DNA of 64,000 nt from JBGQOJ01 sp052119585. Lineage in GTDB: Bacteria; Pseudomonadota; Alphaproteobacteria; Rhodobacterales; Rhodobacteraceae. Position numbers and translations under genes: made by a program. The notes under the pieces were generated by a model, which was not told the origin of the DNA, did no database searches, and saw only the letters and a program-made list of their open reading frames with translations. The DNA lies in the NCBI RefSeq assembly GCF_052119585.1, contig NZ_JBGQOJ010000019.1:1-64000 (forward strand). Reading direction: 5' to 3'. Of this stretch, positions 1 through 7,697 are shown in pieces (positions within the stretch are counted from its first letter, which is position 1; the number at the start of each line of letters is the position of its first letter).

Positions 1-150
1 CGCCGGGTGGAGTGATGCGTTTCTTCTCAGCCTTCTCAATAACTTAGCCAACCCTTAGGTCAAACGCGATTGCCCTGACCACAGGCTGACGCACTTACTT
101 CATAATCGCGAAATAAGTCAAAAATCGAGGTGCCCTTAATATGAATCATG

Positions 151-178
151 TTGCCAAACATCCGTTAAAGTATAAATA
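151..178 (+). promoter_or_regulatory. possible sigma70-type promoter of the H-NS-like gene
   Basis: The stretch upstream of the H-NS-like gene is clearly more AT-rich than its surroundings. A TTGCCA element at 151-156 and TAAATA at 173-178, separated by 16 nt, resemble -35 and -10 boxes about 45 nt before the preferred start codon. Apart from this, bases 1-222 show no gene I can support. This is inference from sequence resemblance only. Confidence 0.3.
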
Positions 179-222
179 ATAAGCTCGGAAAAACAGTGCT
201 CATTCACTTGATCGGAAAAAAC

Positions 223-531
223 GTGAATATAAATATCAAGGACCTTTCACTAAAAGAACTCAAGCAGCTTCGCAAAGACGTGGAAACCGCAATCGAGAAT
301 TTCGATGCAAACCTGCGGGCAGAAGCCCTTGTCGAACTTGAAGCAAAGGCAAAGGCCATGGGCTTTACTCTGGCTGAACTGACCGGCGGAAAACCCCGGC
401 GGACAAAGGTTGCACCAAAATACCGCAACCCGCAGAACCCCGATGAAACCTGGACCGGACGCGGTCGCAGACCTAAATGGTTCGAGGCCGCATTGGCCAA
501 TGGCGCGAACATCGACGACTTTCTGATTTAA
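223..531 (+). CDS. H-NS family histone-like nucleoid protein (HvrA/Spb type)
   Basis: Small basic DNA-binding protein of the alphaproteobacterial H-NS/HvrA family, expected to bind AT-rich DNA and act as a nucleoid organiser or regulator. The N-terminal half is a charged coiled-coil-like oligomerisation segment with LSLKELKQL near the start. The C-terminal third carries the family's DNA-binding signature, a W-T-G-R-G-R-R-P-x-W loop near residues 82-91. I prefer GTG at 223 (102 residues) because family members begin just before the LKEL helix. GTG at 196 would add nine residues, and both have only a weak GGAAAA upstream. A strong terminator follows at 568-609, so the gene is probably monocistronic. 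Family is confident; the target genes cannot be told from sequence. Confidence 0.85.
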   Translation: MNINIKDLSLKELKQLRKDVETAIENFDANLRAEALVELEAKAKAMGFTLAELTGGKPRRTKVAPKYRNPQNPDETWTGRGRRPKWFEAALANGANIDDFLI

Positions 532-567
532 TCCTCGGAAAACCTGCATTTATCGCCAGTGACATGT

Positions 568-609
568 AAAACGGGTCCGGCCGGAAGCCATTCCAGCCGG
601 ACCCGTTTT
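568..609 (+). terminator. Rho-independent terminator after the H-NS-like gene
   Basis: A perfect 14-bp inverted repeat (arms 568-581 and 596-609, beginning AAAACGGGTC) encloses a 14-nt loop, and the 3' arm ends in TTTT. It lies 37 nt after the H-NS-like stop codon. It also shows that the open frame running upstream from tex through this hairpin is not coding. Confidence 0.85.
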
Positions 610-789
610 ATTTCGGATATCAATGCACGGCTTACAAATACAAAAGCGGGCCGGCGGTTTGGTGCGCGAACCCGCCTGCACCATTCCGTTACGCCTTGGA
701 TTCTGTCGCCCGCCACCATAAACAGTCATGCCAAGGCCCGTGCGCCCTGCGCAGGGGCCACCAAGACCCAAACAACCGACAGGCCCGAC

Positions 790-3111
790 ATGCACCCCAA
801 TCAAGACCCGATCCGCCGAATTCCCGCCCTGATCGCCTCCGAGATCAGCGCCCGACCCGATCAGGTCATCGCCGCTATTGGCCTGTTGGACGGCGGTTCT
901 ACCGTGCCGTTCATCTCTCGCTATCGCAAAGAGGCGACAGGCGGGTTGGACGACACGCAACTGCGGACGCTGGCGGACCGTTTGGGATATCTGCGCGATC
1001 TGGAAGCGCGCCGCGCGACGATCCTTGGGTCGATCCGCGAGCAGGGCAAGCTGACGGATATCCTGGAAACCCGCATTGCCGCTGTTGTGACCAAGGCCGA
1101 ACTGGAAGACATCTATCTGCCGTTCAAGCCAAAGCGGCGCACACGCGCCATGATCGCCCGTGAAAACGGGCTGGATCCTTTGGCACAGGCCATTCTGGCA
1201 GACCGCAGCGCCGTTCCGGCAGACCTTGCCACCGGCTATCTGTCAGACACTGTTGCCGATGCCAAAGCCGCCCTTGAAGGCGCCCGCGACATCATTGCCG
1301 AAGGGCTGGCTGAAAATGCCGATCTGTTATCGCGCCTTCGGACCTACCTGCGCGACAACGCCCGCGTCAATGCGCGGGTGATCGAGGGGCAAGAGGCGGC
1401 AGGGGCCAAGTATTCCGATTATTTCGCCCAGTCAGAGGCATGGGCAAAACTGCCCGGCCACCGTGCACTTGCCATGTTCCGCGGTGCCCGCGAGGGGTTT
1501 CTGTCCGTCGATCTGGAGGCAGAGGCAGACCCAGCCGAGGCGATGGTGCGCGCGGTCATCGGGGTGAACAGCCGCGCGGCGGGTGATCTGTGGCTGGCGG
1601 ATGCCTGCGGCTGGACATGGCGGGTCAAACTGCGCACCACGCTGACAATCGACCTGTTGTCGGACCTGCGCAAGCGGTCCGAGGAAGAGGCGATTCAGGT
1701 CTTTGCGCGCAACCTCAAGGACCTATTGCTTGCGGCACCTGCGGGTAGCCGCACAACCATCGGGCTGGACCCGGGTATCCGCACCGGCGTCAAGGTGGCG
1801 GTGGTGGATGGCACCGGCAAACTTGTCGAAACGGCGACCGTCTATCCGTTCCAGCCAAAGAACGACCTGCGCGGGGCACAGGCGGTTCTGGCCGCGCTGA
1901 TCGTCAGGCACAAGGCAGAGCTGATCGCGATCGGCAATGGCACCGCCAGCCGTGAAACCGAACGCCTTGTGGCGGATGTGCTGTCCTCGCTTGATGGCAA
2001 CAAGCCCACCAAGGTGATCGTGTCCGAGGCGGGCGCATCGGTCTATTCGGCCTCGGCGCTTGCCGCTGCGGAATTTCCCGACCTTGACGTTTCGTTGCGC
2101 GGTGCCGCCTCTATCGCGCGGCGATTGCAAGACCCGCTGGCCGAACTGGTCAAGATCGAACCGAAATCCATCGGTGTCGGCCAGTATCAGCATGACGTCG
2201 ACCAATCGCGCCTGAACCGGTCGCTGGATGCCGTGGTAGAGGATGCGGTGAACGCAGTGGGGGTGGACCTGAACACCGCCTCTGCGCCCCTTCTGGCGCG
2301 CGTGGCGGGCATCGGCGATACGCTGGCCGAGGCCATCGTCACCCACCGCGATGAAAACGGTGCCTTCAAGGCCCGAAAGGATCTGTTGAAGGTCGCCCGC
2401 CTTGGCCCCCGCGCCTTCGAACAATGCGCAGGTTTCCTGCGGATCGCCGGCGGGACAGAGCCGCTGGATGCGTCCAGTGTCCACCCCGAGGCCTACGCCG
2501 TTGCCCGCCGCATTATCGCCGCCTGCGGCACCGATCTGCGCAGCCTGATGGCTGATCCGGCCCGGCTTCAGGGGCTTGATGCCGCCGACTTTGTCGATGG
2601 CCAGTTCGGCCTGCCCACCGTGCGCGATATCCTGTCAGAGCTGGAAAAACCCGGCCGCGACCCGCGCCCCGGCTTTCAGACGGCCACCTTCACCGACGGG
2701 GTTGAAACCATCACCGATCTGCGCGCCGGTATGCTGCTGGAAGGCACCGTCACCAATGTCGCGGCCTTTGGCGCCTTTGTGGATATCGGCGTGCATCAGG
2801 ACGGCCTGGTGCATGTCAGCCAGCTTGCCGACCGGTTCGTCAAAGACCCGCACGAGGTGGTCAAGGCGGGCGATGTCGTGAAGGTGCGTGTGGTCGAGGT
2901 GGATGTGCCACGCAAACGCATCGGTCTGACGATGCGCAAGGACGGCGGGGCCGATGCGCCGAAAGCAGAAAAAGCGGCGCCGGCAAAGCCTGCCCGGTCC
3001 GGTCAGCGCAAAGGCCCTGATACGCCATCCAAACCGGCCCCGAAACCGTCACCCCCGACCGAACCCGGCGGGCTTGGCGCCGCACTGCTGGAGGCGATGA
3101 AGCGCAAATAG
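790..3111 (+). CDS. tex: Tex family RNA-binding transcriptional accessory protein
   Basis: Cytoplasmic Tex/YhgF protein, 773 residues, close to the family norm. Visible parts in order: Tex N-terminal helical region (about 1-190); YqgF/RNase H-like domain starting near residue 322 with IGLDPGIRTG; helix-hairpin-helix region near 493 (LNTASAPLLARVAGIG); S1 RNA-binding domain at about 643-716 (GTVTNVAAFGAFVDIG, GLVHVSQ); and a Lys/Pro/Ala-rich tail. Tex binds nucleic acids and the transcription machinery, but its exact role is not settled. The frame is open from 559, but that part runs through the upstream terminator, so ATG 790 (MHPNQDP, the family-like N-terminus) is taken as the start. Monocistronic between two hairpins. 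Confidence 0.95.
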   Translation: MHPNQDPIRRIPALIASEISARPDQVIAAIGLLDGGSTVPFISRYRKEATGGLDDTQLRTLADRLGYLRDLEARRATILGSIREQGKLTDILETRIAAVVTKAELEDIYLPFKPKRRTRAMIARENGLDPLAQAILADRSAVPADLATGYLSDTVADAKAALEGARDIIAEGLAENADLLSRLRTYLRDNARVNARVIEGQEAAGAKYSDYFAQSEAWAKLPGHRALAMFRGAREGFLSVDLEAEADPAEAMVRAVIGVNSRAAGDLWLADACGWTWRVKLRTTLTIDLLSDLRKRSEEEAIQVFARNLKDLLLAAPAGSRTTIGLDPGIRTGVKVAVVDGTGKLVETATVYPFQPKNDLRGAQAVLAALIVRHKAELIAIGNGTASRETERLVADVLSSLDGNKPTKVIVSEAGASVYSASALAAAEFPDLDVSLRGAASIARRLQDPLAELVKIEPKSIGVGQYQHDVDQSRLNRSLDAVVEDAVNAVGVDLNTASAPLLARVAGIGDTLAEAIVTHRDENGAFKARKDLLKVARLGPRAFEQCAGFLRIAGGTEPLDASSVHPEAYAVARRIIAACGTDLRSLMADPARLQGLDAADFVDGQFGLPTVRDILSELEKPGRDPRPGFQTATFTDGVETITDLRAGMLLEGTVTNVAAFGAFVDIGVHQDGLVHVSQLADRFVKDPHEVVKAGDVVKVRVVEVDVPRKRIGLTMRKDGGADAPKAEKAAPAKPARSGQRKGPDTPSKPAPKPSPPTEPGGLGAALLEAMKRK

Positions 3112-3140
3112 CCCCCTATCCCGTTTGTCCGCGCGGCCCG

Positions 3141-3185
3141 TTCCGCAGCCACCGCGAAGTCGGCAAAGCCGCGGTGGCTGCGGAA
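3141..3185 (+). terminator. strong hairpin after tex, possible terminator
   Basis: A perfect 15-bp inverted repeat (3141-3155, TTCCGCAGCCACCGC, with its complement at 3171-3185) encloses a 15-nt loop that can form a small GGC/GCC hairpin. It lies 30 nt after tex. There is no good T-run on either side, so it may act as a transcript-stabilising hairpin rather than a classical terminator. Confidence 0.55.
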
Positions 3186-3293
3186 CGCTTTCATCACGGC
3201 GGGACTGGAGACCGATAAAAACGGAACTGCGGATATAGTGACCTCTTGCGCGCCCCCCCGGCGTCCTCTATGTCACGTTTACCGCAAGACAAT

Positions 3294-3367
3294 GGCGAGT
3301 TGGCGGAGTGGTTACGCAGCGGATTGCAAATCCGTGCACATGAGTTCGATTCTCATACTCGCCTCCA
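3294..3367 (+). tRNA. tRNA-Cys (anticodon GCA)
   Basis: A complete cloverleaf can be folded by eye: 7-bp acceptor stem GGCGAGT/ACTCGCC (3294-3300 and 3357-3363), D-arm, anticodon loop TTGCAAA with anticodon GCA, and T-arm with TTCGATT loop. The discriminator base is T at 3364, as expected for tRNA-Cys, and CCA is encoded at 3365-3367. A tyrosine-integrase remnant lies 62 nt downstream on the opposite strand, so the 3' end of this tRNA was probably used as an attachment site. Confidence 0.95.
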
Positions 3368-3428
3368 ATACCTTCAATGGCGTATTGAATGTTCTGTGGA
3401 TGTACAAATGTCCATTTTACAGGGCATT

Positions 3429-3713
3429 TTACAACGACGCTCTTGCGGCGTTCTTCTCGGCCTTCGCAACCAACCCAAAAATATTGTCGATTTTGTCGCC
3501 CCCAACCACCGCGTAAATCTCATCCATTTGCGTTGCGTACCGCAAATTCCACCCGAATACGGTTGCAAGTTGCACGGCGTCTGGTCCTGCGTTCAAGAGA
3601 CTTGCGGTCGCTGTTCCGCGGCAGTCGTGCATGTGCAGGCTTTGGCCCAGCGCCTGTTCAGTAAGACCCGCCTTGGTCTTCCAATGGCTCAGGCGCTGCG
3701 AGGAGTGAGGTGG
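3429..3713 (-). pseudogene. C-terminal remnant of a tyrosine-type phage/island integrase
   Basis: The frame, with no start codon, encodes about 94 residues that look like the catalytic C-terminus of a tyrosine recombinase. It shows W-K-T-K-A-G-L, then H-M-H-D-C-R-G-T-A (the HxxR box), then L-L-N-A-G, an F-G-W-N-L-R motif, and M-D-E-I-Y-A with the likely nucleophilic Tyr. It ends in a Lys/Ala tail. The N-terminal part is missing: an in-frame stop (3714-3716) sits exactly where the IS5-like fragment begins. Its position next to the tRNA-Cys 3' end is typical of tRNA-site integrases. The activity is certainly lost; the family call rests on motifs only. Confidence 0.7.
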
Positions 3714-3874
3714 TCAAATATGACATGCGCCGCTACATAAGTCGCAACAGGATCGAGATCATCTTCGGGCGACTGAAGGACTGGCGCAGGATCGCCACGC
3801 GCTATGACAGATGCCAAAAGGTCTTCCTCTGAGCCGTCGCCCGCGCAGCCACAGTGATGTTCTGGCTTTCATGA
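3713..3874 (+). pseudogene. 3' fragment of an IS5-family (IS427-type) transposase
   Basis: The translated frame carries the end of an IS5/IS427 transposase: Y-x-x-R-N-R-I-E-I-I-F-G-R-L-K-D-W-R-R-I-A, then T-R-Y-D-R-C, then A-A-T-V-M-F-W. These include the conserved Tyr-Arg-Glu region of the DDE domain. A TGA interrupts the frame at about codon 38, and everything upstream of the Arg-rich region is gone. It abuts the integrase remnant on one side and the IS110-like remnant on the other, so insertion and deletion have occurred repeatedly here. Confidence 0.75.
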
Positions 3875-4018
3875 ACAATGAGTCTGAAGCCTGAGAACTT
3901 CGTCACAATGCACGCCATCGGCTATCGCTACCGCCGGTTTGTCCTTCGACACATCAATCCCGACGTAGATCGTTGGTTGTTCGATGTCATGCCTTTCTCC
4001 ATCGCAATAGCGCGGCAC
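3869..4018 (-). pseudogene. N-terminal fragment of an IS110-family transposase
   Basis: The minus-strand frame (GTG at 4018) gives 49 residues containing I-Y-V-G-I-D-V-S-K-D-K, the first catalytic Asp motif of the IS110/IS1111 DEDD transposase, followed by V-A-I-A-D-G. The frame stops at 3869-3871, inside the end of the IS5-like fragment, so the remaining 250-plus residues expected for this family are absent. Confidence 0.65.
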
Positions 4019-4376
4019 CTACCGTCATGCGATCAGATTACATGCTGATCAAGGTCGGGCCGCTAAAAGAAAGACATTCGATCTTATGGTTTTCGGCGGG
4101 AAGCAGCCAACCTTCGCCTCGCATAATAACCCGTGGGCAACACCCGATGACACGGTTCAGGCCAAGAACCACGACGTCAATCAGGAACAAAGCATCGACA
4201 CACCCGGCGAGGACGAGATGCTGGGGGACATGATCCAGAACGCCACTCGAGGCCCGAGCAACAGCAGTAAAGGCGGTGGCGAAACGGGTGGCGGACATGG
4301 CGGCGGGGGCTGATGCATCCAGCGGCCGATGACGATGCGCGGCCCTGACCGCGCACCCTCTTGCTTGTCTTGCTTG
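4019..4376. other. stretch without a confident gene
   Basis: Between the IS110-like fragment and the phytase-like gene lies about 360 nt with no recognisable product. One plus-strand frame (4086-4313) would give a 75-residue polypeptide with a Gly-rich end. It has no clear ribosome binding site, and I do not recognise it. It may be a decayed remnant. Confidence 0.4.
4086..4313 (+). CDS. hypothetical small Gly-rich protein (doubtful)
   Basis: A 75-residue open frame from ATG 4086 to TGA 4311. It is polar, with an acidic middle (D-T-P-G-E-D-E-M-L-G) and a Gly/His-rich terminus. No signal peptide, membrane segment or family motif is seen, and no convincing Shine-Dalgarno sequence precedes it. 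It sits between mobile-element relics, so it may be a chance frame. Confidence 0.2.
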   Translation: MVFGGKQPTFASHNNPWATPDDTVQAKNHDVNQEQSIDTPGEDEMLGDMIQNATRGPSNSSKGGGETGGGHGGGG

Positions 4377-6527
4377 TCAAAAACTGCCGAGCGACCAAAA
4401 GAATGTCTCGCCAGAGCTGTCATCGACACCGTCATTGTCGGTGCTTGCCCATGCGGACCCATCGGCAAATATCGCGAGGCCTTCGACCTTGTCCACGACA
4501 TAGCCGCCATTGGCGCGCAGATCGGGTATCAGGTCGCGGACTTCTTCTTTCGTCACCACAGGCAGTGGGCCGCCCAAGGGTGCGGGCACCAATTGATCGG
4601 CCGGGATGCGGAACACTTTCTTGACTTTGGCAGCGGCGCCAATCTGGTTGTCACGCTCGACAACATAGACGCTGTCACCATGCGCAACGATCTCTGACAG
4701 GCCGGTCCAGCCGGTGTCTGCGGCAGCCTTGGGGTAGTGAACGGCACCCCATTCTTCGGTGTCGATGTTATAGGATACAAGCTTGACGTGATCTTTTGGA
4801 TCATCGCCCCACTCGCGCTGCACCGCCATCCAAAGGGTGTTGCCGATCAACGTGATCCCCTCAAATCCGAACCGCGCTTCCACCGCCAGTAATGCAGCGG
4901 GCAGGGCAATCTCCTGGCGGATCTGGCCCTTTGCGTTCACGTGGTAGATCGCGTGCGGCACAAGGCGGTCTGTGCGCCCTTCGGACGCAAGCCAAAAGCC
5001 GCCCTCGCCATCACGAACGATACCTTCAATATCCAGTTTCTGGGCAGGATAGCCCGCGCGGGTCACGGGCAGGGCATCGACGATCTGCGCCGGTGTCACC
5101 TTGGTGTCGATCGTGAAAATTGTGGGCTGGTAGCCGTAGAAGCTGTCATTGACCGCGTAAATCATGCCATTTTCGCCAGCGACCATTCCAGAAATCGCGC
5201 CCCAGCCGATCAGGCTGTCCGCCCCTGCAGAGGTCAGTTGCGGATAGGCGGCAGGCGCAGTCTGATACTCGTAAATCATCACGTGACTGCGTGCGCCGCC
5301 GTCTTCGATCAGATCCGCCTCATTGGCGGTGACGAACAGGTTGCGAGACGGGATCGCCACGGCCCCCTCTGGTGCAATCCCCGATGGCAGCATTTGCTTA
5401 AGGACAGGGGCTGTCGGGTTGCTGACGTCATACACACCCACGACAGAGGCGCGTTCGGCAAGGATAAAGGCATAGGGCGTACCGTCGAAAGTGGCGAACT
5501 CCATACCTTCGGGCTCTGCGCCTTTCGCGTCGGACCGTTTGTCCGGATAGTGACCGACCTGAACTATCGCGTGCTCGAAACTGCTGCCCGCCTCGAAGAC
5601 CACTGTGCCGTCCTTCTTGAAAATCGACCAACCGCGCGCGCCGCCGTCCATGTCGCCTTCGTTGGCGATGGCAAAATGGGTCTCGTCAAGCCATTGAACC
5701 CCGTCCGGTTCGCGCAAGCGACCTGTCTGGCTTTCGGTAAACAGAAGCGCCCCGCGTTCATCGACGGTATCGATCCGGTCAAGGTCAACAGCGCCTGCCG
5801 AGAAGTGGTGCAGGATCGTCCCTGACTTTGACATGACGACGATGTGGTTGTTTTCCTGCATGGTCACCACAATTTCGTTGGCCGTATTCACGTCGACAAA
5901 CTCTGGCTCCGGATCTTCGGGCGACACTTCTGCCAATCCGGTCATGTCGATCTTGACCATGCTGTCGCACACAGGTGCGCCGTTCAGGATGTCGAATGTA
6001 ACGACATAGCCGCCCGGCAATTGCCCGGTGCGTCCGTCACCGGCATTCTCGTCGCGCTCGTTTTCTACTGCAATGACGACAAAGCTGCCATCCGGGGCAA
6101 TCGCCGTACTATCGGGCTGGCCACCCAGATCACAGGATGCCAGCTCGTCCATCGTGTTGATGTCGAAGACTTTCAATCGGCCAGAGGGGGCGGCGTAACT
6201 TTCCGACGTGTTCACGCCGACCATTACGCTGGTGCCGACAATCGAAACGGCTGTCGGCTCTCCGCCGACGTCGATATTGCCTTTGGCAAGCGGCGCGGTG
6301 GGATCAGTTATGTCGATCAGGCCGACGACACCAAGGGGGCTGTCGGAATATGCCAATGTCATCCCGTCGCCCGATGCGCTGATGATCTCTGCCGAAGACT
6401 CAGCTGTCGGATCAGTATTGTTCGCATGTGTGGCAAAGCTGCTGACACGGTTGAAATTCATGTCTGCCGCCGCCGAGGTTGCCATCAGCGCGATTGTGGA
6501 TGTCATACTAAGAAGTCTGAACGACAT
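4377..6527 (-). CDS. secreted esterase-like phytase / choice-of-anchor-I type beta-propeller protein
   Basis: 716 residues with a Sec signal peptide (MSFRLLSM...TSAAA, cut near residue 21). The first about 400 residues have the repeating pattern of a beta-propeller such as the choice-of-anchor-I domain (DITDPTAPLAKG, DVSNPTAPVL, REPDGVQWL, AEPEGMEF). The last 280 residues resemble the 'esterase-like activity of phytase' domain (DIEGIVRDGEGGFWLASEG, FEGITLIGNTLW, KVEGLAIFADG). The likely role is hydrolysis of organic phosphate esters in the periplasm or outside the cell. This fits the Pho-box-like repeats at 6578-6617. It stands alone, flanked by mobile-element remnants, but the frame is intact. 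The catalytic activity itself is not proven by sequence. Confidence 0.8.
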   Translation of the reverse strand: MSFRLLSMTSTIALMATSAAADMNFNRVSSFATHANNTDPTAESSAEIISASGDGMTLAYSDSPLGVVGLIDITDPTAPLAKGNIDVGGEPTAVSIVGTSVMVGVNTSESYAAPSGRLKVFDINTMDELASCDLGGQPDSTAIAPDGSFVVIAVENERDENAGDGRTGQLPGGYVVTFDILNGAPVCDSMVKIDMTGLAEVSPEDPEPEFVDVNTANEIVVTMQENNHIVVMSKSGTILHHFSAGAVDLDRIDTVDERGALLFTESQTGRLREPDGVQWLDETHFAIANEGDMDGGARGWSIFKKDGTVVFEAGSSFEHAIVQVGHYPDKRSDAKGAEPEGMEFATFDGTPYAFILAERASVVGVYDVSNPTAPVLKQMLPSGIAPEGAVAIPSRNLFVTANEADLIEDGGARSHVMIYEYQTAPAAYPQLTSAGADSLIGWGAISGMVAGENGMIYAVNDSFYGYQPTIFTIDTKVTPAQIVDALPVTRAGYPAQKLDIEGIVRDGEGGFWLASEGRTDRLVPHAIYHVNAKGQIRQEIALPAALLAVEARFGFEGITLIGNTLWMAVQREWGDDPKDHVKLVSYNIDTEEWGAVHYPKAAADTGWTGLSEIVAHGDSVYVVERDNQIGAAAKVKKVFRIPADQLVPAPLGGPLPVVTKEEVRDLIPDLRANGGYVVDKVEGLAIFADGSAWASTDNDGVDDSSGETFFWSLGSF

Positions 6528-6534
6528 AAGCGTA

Positions 6535-6562
6535 GTTCCCCAAATGTTTATTATTTGGGAAC
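6535..6562 (-). promoter_or_regulatory. leader hairpin covering the ribosome binding site
   Basis: Inverted repeat GTTCCCCAAAT (6535-6545) and ATTTGGGAAC (6553-6562) with one bulged base. On the minus strand it lies in the leader of the phytase-like gene. The GGGGA that would serve as Shine-Dalgarno, about 9 nt before the ATG, lies in its downstream arm. It could limit translation initiation; this is inference. Confidence 0.45.
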
Positions 6563-6577
6563 TCTATGCCGCAGATG

Positions 6578-6617
6578 ATAATCAGATCATGACAGTTTGG
6601 AAACAGTTCGATGACAG
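6578..6617 (-). promoter_or_regulatory. tandem Pho-box-like repeats (PhoB binding site)
   Basis: Read on the minus strand, CTGTCAT (6617-6611), CTGTTTC (6606-6600), CTGTCAT (6595-6589) and a weaker TGATTAT (6584-6578) follow each other at exactly 11-bp intervals. CTGTCA half-sites with 11-bp periodicity are the known PhoB box architecture. The block ends 51 nt upstream of the phytase-like start codon, a sensible position for activation under phosphate limitation. Confidence 0.75.
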
Positions 6618-6672
6618 TCTGTGACCGACCCAGTGCGGCCCGTCACCGAATGCGGACGACGCGGTGCGGGGC

Positions 6673-7122
6673 TTAGGGTCGACCCCCATGGCAAAGCCAT
6701 CGGTCGCCATCATGGAGACGAGCGCGGCGGTCGATACGTTGCCCTTCGCCCCCGGTGCGTAAGGGCACCCCGACTGCGCTGTCAAATGTGCATGGCCCCA
6801 ACGCCAGGGCGGCCCTGGGGTTGTTCCTCGCGGCCCCTGTCGTGTCGTGAATGTGACCGGAAAGGTGCGCGGCGGGAAGGTTGCCGATCGTGCGTTTCGG
6901 GGCAGGCTTGGTTGCCGTCTTGTCACCTGTTTTGGCAGCCAGATGTTCCTTCTGCACCTCGACCTCGGAAAGTGCGATGGACAAGTCCTCGAACGCCAGT
7001 TGCCGCTCGTCCTCGGACAGCTTTTCCGACCGCTTGCCATGCCCCCCGTGCCAATAAGCGTGAGACAATTGATTGGCTAAAGTTTGCATTTGAGGGCGTA
7101 GGAGAACGAACCGATGGTTATG
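6673..7122 (-). pseudogene. IS66 TnpC remnant (N-terminal part)
   Basis: Residues read as M-Q-T-L-A-N-Q-L, then H-G-K-R-S-E-K-L, then Q-L-A-F-E-D-L, followed by a basic segment ending in N-L-P-A-A-H-L. This is the leucine-zipper-like start and the 'GxxSEKL' and 'LPAHL' blocks of IS66 TnpC. After about 90 residues the similarity fades and the DDE catalytic domain is missing. Confidence 0.65.
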
Positions 7123-7393
7123 CATCCACAGCCACCACTTTCGCCGGATGCCGGATCTGACGCTGCTTCGCCCACGACATCGCCCGCCCGGCGCGAACGG
7201 AACACAAATACGGTGCCCCTTTCGGTGAATGCGATGCATTCACCTGTCGGCAATGGGGGAACGGAACCTTGCGCAGCACCGATGACACCAGCGCCGCCGG
7301 GCCATCGTGCCCCTTCCTGAAGTCCACAGGCCGGGGAGACCAGAACCCGAACGCGGTCGATGGAAACATCATGTCGTGGCCGCCAAGGCACAC
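7118..7393 (-). pseudogene. IS66 TnpB (orf2) remnant, frameshifted
   Basis: The frame reads M-F-P-S-T-A, then R-P-V-D-F-R-K-G-H-D-G-P-A-A-L-V, the diagnostic start of IS66 TnpB. The continuation G-T-V-F-V-F-R-S-R-R-A is in a neighbouring frame at about 7180-7215 after a short insertion. The gene is therefore broken. Confidence 0.7.
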
Positions 7394-7614
7394 ACGATCC
7401 CGGCAATGCGCAGGGCTGGAGTGGTCGGGGGCAAGCGCAGGGTGATTTGACCGACACCAAACTCAATGCGTGCATCGGATGAGGTAACAGGCGGTTGCTT
7501 GGACTGAACAATATCCGGCACGGTCATCGGCACAAAGTTAAAACCGTCATTCTCGGCTGGCAAAACCAGCCGCCATCGCGACACTCCTTCACAAACGTCA
7601 GCCATCGCTGACAT
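7369..7614 (-). pseudogene. IS66 TnpA (orf1) remnant
   Basis: An 81-residue frame overlapping the tnpB remnant, as tnpA and tnpB usually overlap. It has the TnpA C-terminal pattern F-V-P-M, then a segment ending A-R-I-E-F and a hydrophobic helix. The helix-turn-helix N-terminus is missing. Confidence 0.5.
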
Positions 7615-7697
7615 CGCAGGTCATGAAAAAGCCTGGAAGGTGGTGGGCGCAATAGAGCAGTGACATCAGCCGCTTGAATGGCCCTTGCGGGTGGCGG

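Larger units (their letters stand above)
6673..7614 (-). mobile_element. degraded IS66-family insertion sequence
   Basis: On the minus strand the order tnpA, tnpB, tnpC of an IS66 element can still be read, but each gene is truncated or frameshifted. Terminal inverted repeats could not be located with confidence. It separates the Pho-regulated gene from the RND efflux operon. Confidence 0.7.

Noticed and set aside
1723..2484. 253-codon open frame on the minus strand inside tex
   Set aside because: Antisense to a complete family gene in GC-rich DNA; no recognisable motif, and the codon pattern is explained by the tex third-position bias.
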